A stretch of DNA of 64,000 bases from Anopheles merus. Lineage: Eukaryota; Arthropoda; Insecta; Diptera; Culicidae. The notes under the pieces are model-generated. The model saw only the letters and a program-made list of their open reading frames with translations, had not been told where the DNA came from and made no database searches. This document shows positions 42,801 through 61,379 of this stretch, in pieces. Numbering within the stretch: position 1 is the first letter of the stretch; the number at the start of each line of letters is the position of its first letter. The translations under genes and the position numbers were made by a program. The stretch spans positions 39,134,442-39,198,441 of the forward strand of contig NC_054082.1 of the NCBI RefSeq assembly GCF_017562075.2, given 5' to 3'.

Positions 42801-45218
42801 AAATCAGTTCATTACTACAACGACAGCTCTGGGAAAAAGCTCAAACACACAAAGGCAGTTGGGTCTGCCGTCTCCGTTCGCATTCATCCCTGGAGACGCT
42901 TGTCTAAGGACCTGTTTTGCTACCAAGCATACAGCCACTCCCAACCCCAACCCACCAGTGCCATTTGGTTTCGTTCGTGCGTGGCGGTTAGCTAGCGGGT
43001 TTGGGTTTTTTTTTACGTGCTGGTCCATATTTTTATACACTCGGTCCGTGCTCACTCCGTACCGCCCTGCCAGCGCAGTCCATAAGGAAAGGCTTGGCGG
43101 CGCACTGCTACGCAACACGTACGCGAACGGGCGGACGGTCGGCGACTCTTTGACACGTTTCATCAAGCAAAACCTGATGGACCGTGAAAATTTTGCGCTT
43201 CGTGAACCGTCGTGAGTCATTTATTTCCCCATTTTTGGCACTTTCTCGCCGCGAACCCTTCCGTGGGGCCCGAACCATGGACAAATGAGGTGCCTGCCAC
43301 GGGGTCAATTCTCGCTACAAACATGTACAAACGCAAAACGGAAACGCAACGGCAAACGCACAACCGTAAGGTCAGATTTTATGTATTCAGGGCATTTCCG
43401 TGAGAGACGACGTCAAAGAGAACATTAGAGCGACTTTTATTAGTGTCGTAAAAACACTTTCGGAGTAATTATTTCACCCTTGAGATTACGAGGGTACACG
43501 AGCGCGGTTCTGCCCGTGCGTTTGCTGTTGTTGTTCTGTTTGCCCTGTCTGTGAGTGTGTTGCTTTGTGATTGTGTGTGTGTGCGTGTGTTTCTTGCATG
43601 GAATGAGGTAGGTTTTATGAAAAACCTTTCCCTTGGTGGACAGGCGTGGGAAAACGGACTGAGGACTTTGCCTGTGTCTCTCGTGAGCTTGTGCGACCCT
43701 TTTCCCCCGGCACGACCAACGTAGGAATGCCGCAACGCCGAACGGCTGCAGATGTCCCGCTCGCTGTGGAATAATCTGGTACTGACCCGACCCGGTAGAT
43801 CTAGTGTCTCATCACCATCATCCACCGTCCAGCAGGGTTCGGTTCGCGGCACCTTCTGAACAAACGAATAAATAATCACTTTCTCTCGCCGGTCGTCTTC
43901 CTGCGTCGGTGTGGTCCTGGTTCGACTTCACGCTGTACAGGTCATTTGTGGTTTGTGGGCATGGGGTAGGAGGACCCTTTTTTTGACGAGGGATCTAATG
44001 TCTGCCGACACTGCCGTAGTCCTTGGAGTGGCAATCGACCACTCTGGTTTGTGGAGTTGAGGGGATGGTTCAGAATAAAAGCAAAATAAACGATTGTCCA
44101 TTGTCTTTGTTACACGTTTTATGCGGTGCATAGCGCTTTTATGGTTACGATCCTGTCGCCCTGGCCAGCGAATGAGGATGGGGGTTTGAGTATCTTTTAA
44201 ATAAAATCTCGGTAAAATGATGCTTAGAAAATCGTTAGCAAGGATTTTTGACAGTGTATTAAATGGCTAAATGCGAGCTGTACTGTGTTTAATAGTAACA
44301 TATTTTAATGAGATATAAATGACTTGTAAAATTGTACTTTTATAGCTTTTACTTAGTGTTTTCTTTAAGTGTTTTAGATAATCAAAACTAAAATAACTTG
44401 CTTAGTAAAGCTTTAATTTTGTTGCTTGTACAATTTACATAAGTTCAGTTTCAGCTTTAGCATACAATGTTTTTGAAACTGAATCATTTTAGATATCATA
44501 AACATATGCTGAGAAGATCCTGAAAATCGTATAAACTGCAAACCAAATCAACTCTGGCGGAATTCACTCGAAAACTTCCTCCAACTCTAGCGAGAATGTT
44601 AGACAAATAATTGCAGTTTGCTGCTTAGCACACCGGAACAACAGTCCCAGCAGCTACGTCTGTAATCACACCTTCGATGCAATGCTGCAACGCTCTGCGC
44701 TGGCTCTGCAGTATGCGCTGCCGGTTTGGATGCACTCCAGCGCTGCACTCGACCCGGGGCAGCAAAAGCGCTCGAGCCATCCCATCTAACGTACGGGCTC
44801 CCGCTTTCTAAACAACATTTATTTTGTAGAATTCATCAAAAGATCTTGACGAGTCGGAAATCTTCACCATAACGGCGCGATGCCGGTTGCCCCGCCTACA
44901 GCAGATACAGTACCTTGCGGAAAGTCATAAATTATTCGTCGAGCGTTCGTTGGAGCATTCTTCATCAGCCGCAGCAATGAAGCGCTGCGCGAAGCAAACA
45001 AGTCGGTTGCCCGTGTTTCCTGAAATAGTGGAGGTAAAGTTTTCGTGCCATTTCGTCAAAACGCTCGCGGTGTGCTGGAAGGTGGAAGAAAGCGTATCCT
45101 TGGTGACCGAATTTCGAAGTCGTTGTTCTCATGGGCGATGCAATGCGAAGAATGGAAGGTTGTTCGGCAGGCTCCATATGCTGTGTGTTTCTTTGGTGGT
45201 TGTGTTTTGTTGGGAAGG
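39883..45218. other. Non-coding, no gene recognised
   Basis: Several frames of 100-140 codons (42804-43220, 43469-43879, 44887-45276) overlap on opposite strands and carry no recognisable domain. A short (AG)n is at about 41128-41142. Confidence 0.45.
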
Positions 45219-45250
45219 TATAAAACCCCTTCAGAAGAATCGTTTCATTC
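45219..45250 (+). promoter_or_regulatory. Candidate TATA-initiator core promoter
   Basis: TATAAAA (45219-45225) is preceded by GG and followed, with its first T 28 bp upstream of the A, by TCATTC (45245-45250), which fits the insect initiator TCAKTY. That spacing is normal. Downstream is only a short frame (ATG at 45314, 22 codons), so no gene supports it. It could belong to a non-coding transcript or be chance. Confidence 0.25.
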
Positions 45251-45590
45251 GTTATTGTCAAGCCGCAAGTGGTTAAGTCTGCGTGAGCTACACTACTAGA
45301 GCGCGGAGAGAACATGAATGAAAGGGAGTGCTTCGTTCACGTGGGATATAAAGTGACAATTGTTTACATATATGACAATTGAAAAACAGGTCGGTCATGT
45401 AAAAAATTGAAAAAAAAAAATCCAGCAAATGTGTTTTACAGAAAAGGCCTGATTGACAGTTTTTGATTGTAGCATCGAATAAAATATAAAAAAATAAGTT
45501 CAATTATTCGTTTAAATATTAGAAAACCGATGAACATTTCCTTTTTGCAGATACTAAGAATATTTAATCATGTTTTTTTTTCTTATAAAG
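45251..45590. other. Non-coding, no gene recognised
   Basis: Flank of the inverted-repeat element; holds the 22-codon frame at 45314-45382 and A-rich runs. Confidence 0.4.
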
Positions 45591-45620
45591 GTAAAAGTAA
45601 GGCTCAGCCCTCTACGTTAC
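45591..45620 (+). repeat. Terminal inverted repeat, left (30 bp)
   Basis: Perfect inverse of 46368-46397. Confidence 0.95.
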
Positions 45621-45624
45621 GCTA

Positions 45625-45640
45625 GCGTTACGCGTAACGC
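45625..45640. repeat. 16-bp perfect palindrome
   Basis: GCGTTACGCGTAACGC equals its own reverse complement. It lies just inside the left TIR; a GTAACGC half-site recurs inside the right end at about 46352-46358. A transposase-binding site is a plausible inference. Confidence 0.8.
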
Positions 45641-45731
45641 CTGTTTATCTCAAACCCAAGCAGCGTTATTTGGACGCCTTTTTTAACAGTCGTAGATAAG
45701 CAAATTGATAGATAATAATGTCTAATAATCC

Positions 45732-45768
45732 AAACCTTATGAATGTTCAGCAATCGTTCATAAGGTTT
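45732..45768. repeat. 12-bp hairpin inside the element
   Basis: AAACCTTATGAA (45732-45743) pairs exactly with TTCATAAGGTTT (45757-45768) across a 13-nt loop. Confidence 0.85.
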
Positions 45769-46367
45769 AGATTCATTGATAATTCATTAAAATAAAATAA
45801 AATATTTATTTGACTATTACCTTACTATTTTTGATATTCATTAATGTTATAGCCATATCAATAATTACTTTTAAAATAATTTAAATATTAAAATACTTAT
45901 ACATTTCTTAGCCTTGGCATATTGGTAAAACTATCATATTGAAATTATAATCATTGTGTAAATTTATTTATTAACCTAATTCATCACCCTTATAATATCC
46001 TTTAAACTAAATGTAATTATGTTTTAAAATGGCCAGAAATGTAGATTTCATAAACAATAAATACATGTCATATATTTAACTTAATTAAATTTATTTTACA
46101 TATTGTTTTATTTTCTGCTTTTGGAAATGTTACTCCAATTTAAAGCTTCAAGAGTTTTTCGAACTTTTATTGGTTATTTTTCATAAACTATGTATAACAC
46201 TTGTGTTCCATAATTAAATTCCCTTGATATTGGTTAATCTTAAAACATAAAGCTTTTATTTTCATCGCAGTTTTAAATATTTTTTATTTAAAAATTGACT
46301 CTGGTCGGACAAAACTATAATAAAAATGTGCTTGGGAATGTCTCAAGGCATGTAACGCTTCTCCTAT

Positions 46368-46397
46368 GTAACGTAGAGGGCTGAGCCTTACTTTTAC
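46368..46397 (-). repeat. Terminal inverted repeat, right (30 bp)
   Basis: Perfect inverse of 45591-45620. Confidence 0.95.
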
Positions 46398-52846
<6,449 letters not shown>

Positions 52847-52881
52847 CGCGCGCGCACACACATACACACACACACACGTAC
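52847..52881 (+). repeat. (CG)(CA) alternating tract, 35 bp
   Basis: CGCGCGCG runs into CA/TA units with unbroken purine-pyrimidine alternation to 52881, a second small Z-DNA candidate. Confidence 0.85.
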
Positions 52882-53693
52882 CCATACATGTGCGCACTGT
52901 TAGGCCCAGCAGGATATCGATTTTCGTTGCAACATTTGTTTTATTTTCAGATTATGATTTGATTAATGATTCGTGCTCACGTGCAAATACTGCTGTCTTC
53001 CAACTTCGCAAGGCTTAGCCGGTAACAGAGCGAATGCTTTACCAATTCGCCATCGGAGGGTTGAGTCGCTTCATCGCAAGCACTGAGCGCAAGCAAGACC
53101 AAAAACAAGGCGTATAGTGGGTGAATTGTAGCCAACACAAAGTTCCCAGTATTGTTACCCATTGAGTTTGTGTGAGCGTGGGGGGAAAATCGTTTGTAAC
53201 GAAAATGTTGTACCATTATCACTGCCATTTGCTTCACTTTTCCAGTTCTTTTGAATAGATTATCCATATTTAATAAGTTTGTTACGCTGTTTGTAGCATT
53301 AAGTTTGCTATAATTTAATAATGCAGACGGCTTAAACTGCGTGTCCTTTTGATTCCTTAGCAATGGTAGGGCGCCGGTAGTGCGGTTGGAGCATTATCTT
53401 TTATCGCGCAAGTGGATTTTGAATGGCGTCGAATAAAGTCCTCGGTTAAACACGGCCAGTTTCAGCCGGAACGCCAGTTCCACCCTCATCTAAACATTGT
53501 ACGGCGCGTCAACGGTTTCGGTTGGTCGCAGCTGCCGGTTCGCTCTTTCGAGCCCTGCTTAGCGGTTATCAATATGCCAATATTAGCATTAGGAGCGCTT
53601 CGTGGAACAGGTAGGACAACACTGCAGGTAGGTTCCATTCTTTGGGTTCCAAGGTTGAATATTTTTACACGCGCAGCTTTTGTGTTTATGCAG
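52882..53693. other. Non-coding, no gene recognised
   Basis: Short anonymous frames only. Confidence 0.45.
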
Positions 53694-53768
53694 GATGGAC
53701 GACGAGCACATGCTGGGGGCGGGTGTGGGCCGAGCGCAGAATGAACAACTGTGTTGTGAATGGATAAG
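53694..53768 (+). CDS. Candidate 75-bp internal exon, product unknown
   Basis: The sequence TTTTGTGTTTATGCAG ends at 53693, a reasonable splice acceptor. The 75 bp that follow end in AAG before GTGAGT (53769-53774), a near-consensus donor. Exactly one frame is open across it, starting with an ATG one base in: it reads MDDEHMLGAGVG, then RAQNEQLCCEWI, with the last codon split by the donor. Both other frames stop inside. I recognise no domain; the CC-x-W portion vaguely recalls zinc-finger starts but is far too short to call. It may equally be a chance match in a 64-kb region. Confidence 0.25.
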
Positions 53769-53774
53769 GTGAGT

Positions 53775-56700
53775 TTGAATGAAGAAAAAAGCGGCCGTGT
53801 GTATGGAAACGGAGTTGCTCGTAACGAATATTATCAGCATAGTGGAAAGGTTAATTGGCCTATCGTTTGGTAACGAGTTGGTGGTAGCGGATGGGAGTTG
53901 AATTTCTAAGTGGCAATGTGCGTGTGATGTTTTGTTCAGCTTTTTTAAGTCCGGTGAATTAAAACGAGATATATTTAACCAAAGAAGCTGAACAGCAAAC
54001 AGCTTTACGAGCAATGCTCTGGCCTTGGCAACAGCACCAGCGTTGTGCGTAGACATGGAAATGACAAGGAAAGAATCCTGTTCCAGTGAACATAAAAAAA
54101 TATAATAGACATAACCATGAGAGTCGTATACAAATTTGTGCAACAAAATAACTTATTGTGATGCTAGAGCTTCCAGCATGTAATAATTCTAAAATAGAGC
54201 TGCATTATTACAATTAATCCTATCCTATTGGCTTTGTAGATGATTTGGTCCAATCAGCGGAAGATTAAGCTCCCAAAACTCTAACAAATGCCTTCAAAAA
54301 ACGACATAGTGTGATCTCGAGTATTGCAATGGTCTCCTATACCTTACAATAAAAGTATGATACATTGATTAAAGTAAAATATCATAATATAGCTTACGAA
54401 AAATGTGAATGATTAGTCCCTTTGAGTTTTGTTTACACTACAGATAGAACCCATTCGTAGGGTGAGGTTTTTTTCCTTTAATCTTCTATTTCAATCCATT
54501 TTGATGTGCATATCTGTCTCTAATTAAAAGGCAGTGAGGCTAGCGTTAAGTTGTGAGCGGGTGGCTATACTAGTTGATCCAATTGTCACCCGTTCGCACC
54601 ACATCCATACGGCATGTGTGAAGAAAAGTGCAATAGACACATGAGACAGCCATTTGCCAGCTGCAGTGCGGTTATTTAGTGCGTTCATTTCAGCAGGTGA
54701 AGCGCCAGTGCCGCTATCAAAGTAGAATTTAACGATACAGTGCACTAACAAACGTTCTTTCGGTGTGCTGCAACACATGGGTCTTCGCTCAGGATAGATA
54801 CCACCTTACCGTGTTTCGTTTTGATGAGGAATGGCTGAGAATGCATCACTAATTGGTGCGCAACGGAAAAGTTAGAGGAAGTTGTTGCCTCAACAGAAAC
54901 ACGAAACTATCGTGCACATCGTTACCTGAGTTTTGTGTCCGCCGTGGCGCAAAGGTACGGGTGGCGACTGAGAAGGATCGTAAAGAAACTCTTGATGTTT
55001 ATTAGTACGCATCTTGGAAGTTTCTCAAGTAGCTGCTTTTATGGTTCGTTGAAAGGAGGTTTTCGCATTTATTGTTTGCTGGTGATGAAATCAACTACAC
55101 GTTATCGTGCTTCGATGCGTAGAAGATCGGTACCGATATGGGAAACTTAGTGCTGCTAATAAGATTTATCAGTGAGTTTTAAAAATGTGATATCAAAATT
55201 TCGTAGCACAATATTGACGTATGTAACAAATTTATTTGTTATTACACTTTTTTATTGAAGTCGCTTACTTTTGGCTGTGTAAATGTAATTCTCGGCACAT
55301 CGCCGCATTTTGAGAGCATTATTCTCACTAACCAGCTCATGAGCACCTCACGCTCTAAATTGCGCTCTTACCTGTTTCTATTAGTTGCTTGGATGAATCG
55401 TGCCTTCTTTTTTTATTGATGCTTGACCAACTTGTACTGATTTGAAATTGCCTGATTGCCTTACATTGCCTTGACTGATTTACAATAGTTAAATGTAAAA
55501 TAATTTCTATTTTGATTGAGTTTTTAAAATCCTTTAATCATGTAAAAAAAATAGTCAGAACCTTTATCAACAATGAATAAAGGGGCCAAAACCACTCATG
55601 CATAATTACACGAATATTAGCTCTATTTTTGCTGCAAAACCGCGTGATTCGAATTATGTGGAAATTCTAGCGATGCTGTTTCTTCTCGGTCCGCATTAAC
55701 AGCGTATCTTGGGAACAACCTGTGTTTTATTTCATTCAATGATTTGGATAAATTCTGCTCAGTTTGCATACATCACGCAATATTAATTCTTGTGAGGAGC
55801 TGTTTGTATAGTTTGAAGCAGTGCTTCATCAACGTACAATAGACAAACCAAAGGTCTCATCAGTTTTTGATGAGTGCGAAACAAACGAAACATCCCTTTT
55901 TAATTAACACGTTTACATGAGAAATTGCGAAACCCAGGTCACCGTGCGCCACTGTTAGTCGGTACCATTAGTTGCTCGACATAAGTTTATGGGGTCTACG
56001 TAAGCACGTAATGAAAAACAAACACATCCCGAAATGTCGGTGGTAGTGTGAGTTAGGCGAAGCTGCGAGAATTACAAGGGACACAGTTGAACTGCTCGTA
56101 TACATAGTCAAACACACTGACATAGCAAGAGCCACCGATAGAGCGGAGTCTACAGAATTTTGTGAAAATATTTATGATTTCATTGGAATAAGAGACCTTA
56201 TAGGTGCATAATTATACTTCATTCATCTTGGTTTCGTCCTGATCAAAGACCCGTAATGATGCATTGGAAAAAAAACCATGAATCGTATATCGGGAGAGCG
56301 TTAAAAATAAGTATCTTTTTGAAGCTGATTGGATCGCAATAAAGTTCATCACGACCAGTCTGTAATGCTATTGAATGAAATTTGCACATTCACAGTAAAG
56401 GGGTTACGATGTTGGCTATGTGGGTGCTCACCGTACGCTCGTTCCCACATTTGCCACCGCTGCAGACAACCTGTTAAAAATTCAAACATCTTGCACAGCG
56501 TCACGTTGGAGCTGATGAATTTATAACCCCACCGTGACGCAGATTAATCTAAACAGGAGTACCACGTTGTCGCTCACGCTGTGGTCGTGTGGGAGAGCAA
56601 AAGCTGTGATGATGATTTCGTTTTTTTGTGTGTGTGCAGACTCTATCCATCTCCACGGGTGGTACGTCGGTGTGGGCAAGCAGAAAGTGTTACAGTCGCT

Positions 56701-57301
56701 ATGGGATTGCATTTTTCTGCTGCTCGCCAAATGTTGCGCCAGGTCCTGATGATAAAATGGTAATGCACCACGTTGCAAGCTTACCTACACTTTTTTTTTG
56801 ATAGGGTGCTTTTGTGCTACCCTGGACACTAATGAGCCTGATTTATTTAGGGTTACAGAGCATATTTTAACCCACAGCGTCAACTGCAATTTAGACGAGA
56901 TAAACTGATAAACAATGCATACATAATTAGCAAGCATAACAAGATTATATGACGAGTTTGAGCTGGAAAGGGGTTCAACACGCAAGGGATTTTGGTTTAA
57001 GGGTAGCGTTTCGGGGAAACATGTTGTTAGAAAATAATTATTTGATAAGAGTGAACGTCACCGAAGGTTGTATATGCAACAAGCTTTGCATATTGATAAG
57101 TTGTGTGGTAGTAACGAGTTATTAAAATGTGGAAATATTCCTTTATTTGTGTCATCAGTGAAGATATCACATAACTTACACAATGAATGGTGCCACAACA
57201 TTCATTCAGCCATAATTTTGTTGATTTTTATGTATGGACATTAGGTGTATGCGGAATGTTTTTGAGATTAATGCGAGATTTGAATGAGATTTTGCCAATT
57301 T
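53775..57301. other. Non-coding, no gene recognised
   Basis: A 185-codon minus-strand frame (53589-54146) covers the antisense of the candidate exon and has no domain. Otherwise nothing recognised. Confidence 0.45.
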
Positions 57302-57393
57302 TTAATTCAAAAGTCACTGAAAGTCAACCACGCACAAGTGGTATACAGGCAGGCCTTGGCCGACAACGGTTGTTGAGCCAAAAGAAGAAGAAG
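57302..57393 (+). mobile_element. 5'-truncated SINE (SINE200-like tail)
   Basis: The 3' half matches the SINE at 38195-38395: AAGTCACTGAAAGTCAACC, then GCAGGCCTTGGCCGACAACG and GTTGTTGAGCCAAAAG with (GAA)n. The head with the polymerase III boxes is missing. TGAATCAGATTTTATC after the tail resembles TGAATGAGATTTTGCC at 57281-57296 (13 of 16), a possible decayed duplication. Confidence 0.75.
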
Positions 57394-59498
57394 TAGAATG
57401 AATCAGATTTTATCTTTACATTACCATGATTTTTTTGTTGTTGTGCTGCTTTCGCGATATGTTGACTGTATGTAGATTATTGAGATATAGACAAAAAGCA
57501 AATTTTAAATTTTCGACAGTGAATAACCTCATCGAAAACATAGAAAACGAGACCTATTAGATTGTTTCACGTTGTCATCGATCGTGCCACTTGTTTTCGT
57601 TTCTTTTGCCCGTAAACGCTTCGGTTTCATTTTACTTTCCGAGCTCATACCTACTCTCGTAAAAAGGTCGACCCGGTTTACGAGCACGTGACTTTTTTGG
57701 TTTTATCACACAAAGTTACCGATTCCTCGCTGCTAAACAAGAGCAGGCAATGTGGTGGTAATGCGTGGGAACTGGTGTAGCCGGAGGCGATTGTAGTAGG
57801 GCGTAGGACTTCTTTCGTTCCAGTCAAACGGCGTGTCGGACGCAGAAAATCGGCATGATTGCACACCTATTTTGTAACGCGTGCAAGGTTTTCGGCTCAA
57901 CGAGTAAGCCATTCATAGTTTCAGTGATTTTGTCGCATGCCAGTCACGTATCAAAGCAAACTTTGCGTTAAACTTTTGTACTTTTCAATTCACGGTACAA
58001 AACAAGCTTAACCGATCGGTGCGGCAGCTGAAAAGGCTTTTCTGTTTTTCTTCTTCTCGGATGTTACGGTCAAGATTATCTGAACTGTTTAGGAGTTTTA
58101 TTATATAGTTGTAATAGTATAGTAATGTAAATGTATACCATAAAATTAGCAAACAACCAATATGAATGCTACTGATACACAACAAAAAAACATAGTTGTA
58201 TTATTAAATTGATTTGTTTTTCATCATGGCGCGCAAAGGGACGCTGAGTTGATATAGTGCCAACAGTTTGAAGCAAATATGTTCGTGTACATATTCATTA
58301 AAAGTTGTGCAACTCTGCTTCACTGCAAACTACATCTTTGACACTTTAGTTTTTAGAAGAAAAAAACATTGAAAAAAATCCTTCACCATAGCACACTTCA
58401 CGAACTCTAATTAGCTTTCGTCAGCATTTCTTTGCCCGTGCCGGTGAGTGAAGATTCTGACTTATCGAGCACACTTGAACATAAAACCAGCGCAACTTTT
58501 TGTCCGCAGCTCAGCTGTCTTTTACCTTTCCTCTTGCTGCTGACAGTAGAAAAGAAATGAAAAATGATGAAGTTATTCAGGAAATCTTCCCCTTCTGCAC
58601 TGGGGTGAAGCAGAATAGCATGCAGAGCAGAAAATAAAGCATCGGGTACGAAAGCTCTCCTACCGGAGAAGTTTTCTTTAGCGCTAGCATTATTTAAATG
58701 AAACGTGCAAACGGCAAAGTGTACTCCAGTTCTAGAGGTGGGTAAAGAAGTGTTTCTATTGATTTTTTCAATCGAATCAATCTTAGAACATGTTTGGATG
58801 CAATTAGTTTATGTTTATTTTCAAATTCGTGACCGTCATAACTTAAATAACAATGTCTTTTGGTTTTCGTTTGTCATACAAGAAGGTCTTGAGCGTGATT
58901 GGTTTTCAGAGTTTATAGTATAATAAAAACAAATGAACAATTATACTCAATAATAACAAAATTCGCCAATAATTACATGAGCATTAGCTAATTTCTTAAC
59001 ATCGAATAACGTTGTAATCTAGAGACTGTTGGAACATTGCCGACCGCGGGGAGGAAGCAAGCAAACTTGCCCTTATTAATGGGACTGTTTTGATCCACCT
59101 TCGCCGCTGGTCGCTCCGCCTCCCCGCTGAGGTCATTATTTAGCAGCAATGTTTAACGTGGCGGATAGCATAAAATTACAATTATTCACCTTTAGAACGG
59201 TTCCGAAATCTACCACTTCCGGTGCATGCTATTAAATCGAGCCCAACGAAGGTTCACGTTACAAACCCTACTTCCGCCAGCCGCTTGCGTGGTATGCAGG
59301 AAGCGGTTCGGCTAGGTGAATATAACAGCAAAAAAAAAAAACAAGGAAAACAACTTAGGATACTTTGAGATTGCTCTCATTGCTTTATTTGTGGGTCAGG
59401 AAGGAGCAGGGCCGAGGGGGAGATCATGGGGCTGTGCACACCTTATTCGGTAACGGTAAGTTTAATTTCGTATTCAAATTGGCCACTTTGTTACTTAC
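57394..59498. other. Non-coding, no gene recognised
   Basis: AT-rich unique DNA. No exon that would follow the minus-strand candidate at 59499 could be identified. Confidence 0.45.
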
Positions 59499-59681
59499 CG
59501 GATGGGACCTTTTCGCTTCGATCCTCCGCTCAACCGAATCTTCCGCCGCCTCGGGTGGTAGGTTTGCCGATTGGTCCTGCTTCATGGGGCCAGGGGTGGG
59601 ATGAGTTTTCATCTCGCTACCTGGCGTGCATTGTTGTTCGGGTGGGAAAATTTCGTAATTATTTTCAAGTTGTTTTGCCAT
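59499..59681 (-). CDS. Candidate first coding exon, product unknown
   Basis: On the minus strand an ATG in good context (GGAACATGG, 59681) opens 61 codons that run to a consensus donor: CCCATCCG before GTAAGT (59498-59493). An in-frame TAG about 20 bp upstream of the ATG fits a 5' UTR. The peptide is hydrophilic and protein-like: MAKQLENNYEIFPPEQQ at the start, MKTHPTPGPMKQDQS in the middle, and AAEDSVERRIEAKRSHP at the end, rich in E, K, Q and P like the disordered N-terminus of a nuclear or signalling protein. Phase is 0 at the donor. No family is recognised and no next exon was found, so a large intron must be assumed. Confidence 0.35.
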
Positions 59682-61153
59682 GTTCCGTCGCTCCCCGCTC
59701 TAGCCTAGACGGTCCGTTAATTCTTTGTGTAGGAATTCTTTTCCCTTACCCTGCGGGAGGGATCATTTCTGTGGTTGCTTTTTGATTGTCGGTAGGGTGG
59801 GCGGTACCGTGTGGCTTCCTTGCCATTGTTTGAGTGGTGGTGATTTTCATTCAGCGCGCGGAATTAACAAGCACTTCTGGAAAGTTCAACCGGCAGAGGT
59901 AGTTGAAGAATGAAGTGATATTTAGACCTTAAGGCTGAAATGTGATTGTTGAACATTATTTCCGTTCACTTCATTCGGTAGCTTTGATGGAAAAAATAGT
60001 CCAAGCATGAAAAGAAATAGCATTGTTTGAGCAAGACTCGATCAAACCCTCTCTACATGCTCACTACAAAATGCACATTACGTTCCGCATTTTGTGGCCC
60101 CAATAAAGCGGCCTCAAAAAGCAAGTCAGCACTAACGTCATTTTGGGAAGGTCGAATCGATATAAGCAGCTTTATATGGTAGATGGAGGGTAAATTTGGG
60201 TATGGGTTTTACAGGGCAATCATAGCATACGATTGATACTCGAGCCTGTTGTTGTTTTCGCCAGAGGGGAGATAAAACTGGCTTCCTTTGGCAACTTGAA
60301 CTGGTAACGTTTACGGCTAAGCTAGGCTAAAGTCCGACCGGTTTGTGTAACTCCCAAACTATCGCTTCCGGGAGAACCGCTGGACCGGTGGGATGGTTCG
60401 GAAAGACGTGGCATTATCTTTATTTCTTTCATTCGGGTGCATTTTCTTACAGCTTACGGTCAATCCCGTGTCGGATTGGGCGGAGTGAGTTTAGCTCGGA
60501 AGTTTCACAATACTTTCGATAGCCTTGATTCCACAGTAATCGAGCTTTGTGACGCTCAAGTACTTTCAGTTTTTCAGAAGCAACCATTCTTTACGGCACC
60601 GTTGTATAGGTGATTTATACCGAACAGTGATGGAATTGTTGCTTCGCAGTATGTTTGGTTTCTCCTTGGATGTTTCATTCGGTACTTAACTGTTTGATTT
60701 GATTGTTGTTGACGGTTTAACAAAATTTGAGGGAAAATTATAAGTTGTTACTATTTGGCTACTTCGAAATCTTGTAATGTACTTTTCTTACGATTTGTTA
60801 AATACTGTCATTCATAATGTATATTGTTGAAGAGTCTTTAAATTTTAAAGAATGCTTGTAATGTAACATGTTAAAATAAAACATGCAATTTTTGTATTTT
60901 CAGTTGTGACGACCCAGTTGTGTTGCTTGAAAAAAACTCATAATTTTCACCCTACAACAATTTTGAACAATATTTCGAAAAAGCAAACCATTGGATGATG
61001 ATCCATATGCAGAACAGTAGGATTTATTTGCGACGACTTTTTATTGTAGTTAGTTAATAGCATCGCGCACAAATGCTTCACACAGCGTAGATTGGCTACT
61101 CTATGTAAAAATAATCTGTATCTGAAGTATTAGTTTGAAGTTATTAAACCTGT
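59682..61153. other. Non-coding; possible upstream region of the candidate exon
   Basis: GC-richer near 59682-59900, which would be the 5' UTR or promoter if the exon is real. No TATA box at normal spacing was seen on the minus strand. Confidence 0.4.
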
Positions 61154-61161
61154 TTTAATGC
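61154..61161. repeat. SINE target duplication, left
   Basis: TTTAATGC, identical to 61372-61379. Confidence 0.7.
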
Positions 61162-61371
61162 CAAAAATTCTTCTTCTTTGGCTCAACAACCGTTGTCTGG
61201 CCTGCCTGCATCCGCTTGTGGGCTTGGCTTTAAGTGAGTTATTGATTTTTCCCCATAGCAGGATAGTCAGTACTACGTATGACGTACGTATGGTACGGTG
61301 CTTTCGGGGCTTGAACCCATGACGGGCATGTTGTTAAGTCGTACTTGTTGTCTACTGTACCACGAGACCGC
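61162..61371 (-). mobile_element. Full-length tRNA-derived SINE (SINE200-like)
   Basis: A minus-strand copy. The head GGTCTCGTGGTACAGTAG lies at the right end, the B box GGTTCAAGCC at 61308-61317, and the body and GTTGTTGAGCCAAAG with (GAA)n tail at the left. It is about 210 bp and flanked by the 8-bp repeat TTTAATGC. Same subtype as 38195-38395, with moderate divergence. Confidence 0.8.
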
Positions 61372-61379
61372 TTTAATGC
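61372..61379. repeat. SINE target duplication, right
   Basis: TTTAATGC; see 61154-61161. Confidence 0.7.

Larger units (their letters stand above)
45591..46397. mobile_element. 807-bp element with perfect 30-bp terminal inverted repeats, family unknown
   Basis: 45591-45620 and 46368-46397 are exact reverse complements over 30 bp (outer end GTAAAAGTAAGGCTCAGCCC). GTTACG/CGTAAC motifs repeat just inside both ends, including a 16-bp palindrome on the left. The interior is AT-rich with no coding frame, as in a MITE. A 12-bp-arm hairpin lies at 45732-45768. The direct flanks (ATAAAG to the left, AAAAGA to the right) give no convincing target duplication, so the superfamily is open. Confidence 0.75.

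Noticed and set aside
45591..46397. hAT or piggyBac assignment for the 30-bp TIR element
   Set aside because: No 8-bp or TTAA duplication is visible at its borders, so neither can be supported.
53589..54146. 185-codon minus-strand ORF
   Set aside because: No recognisable domain; overlaps a plus-strand exon candidate with better signals.
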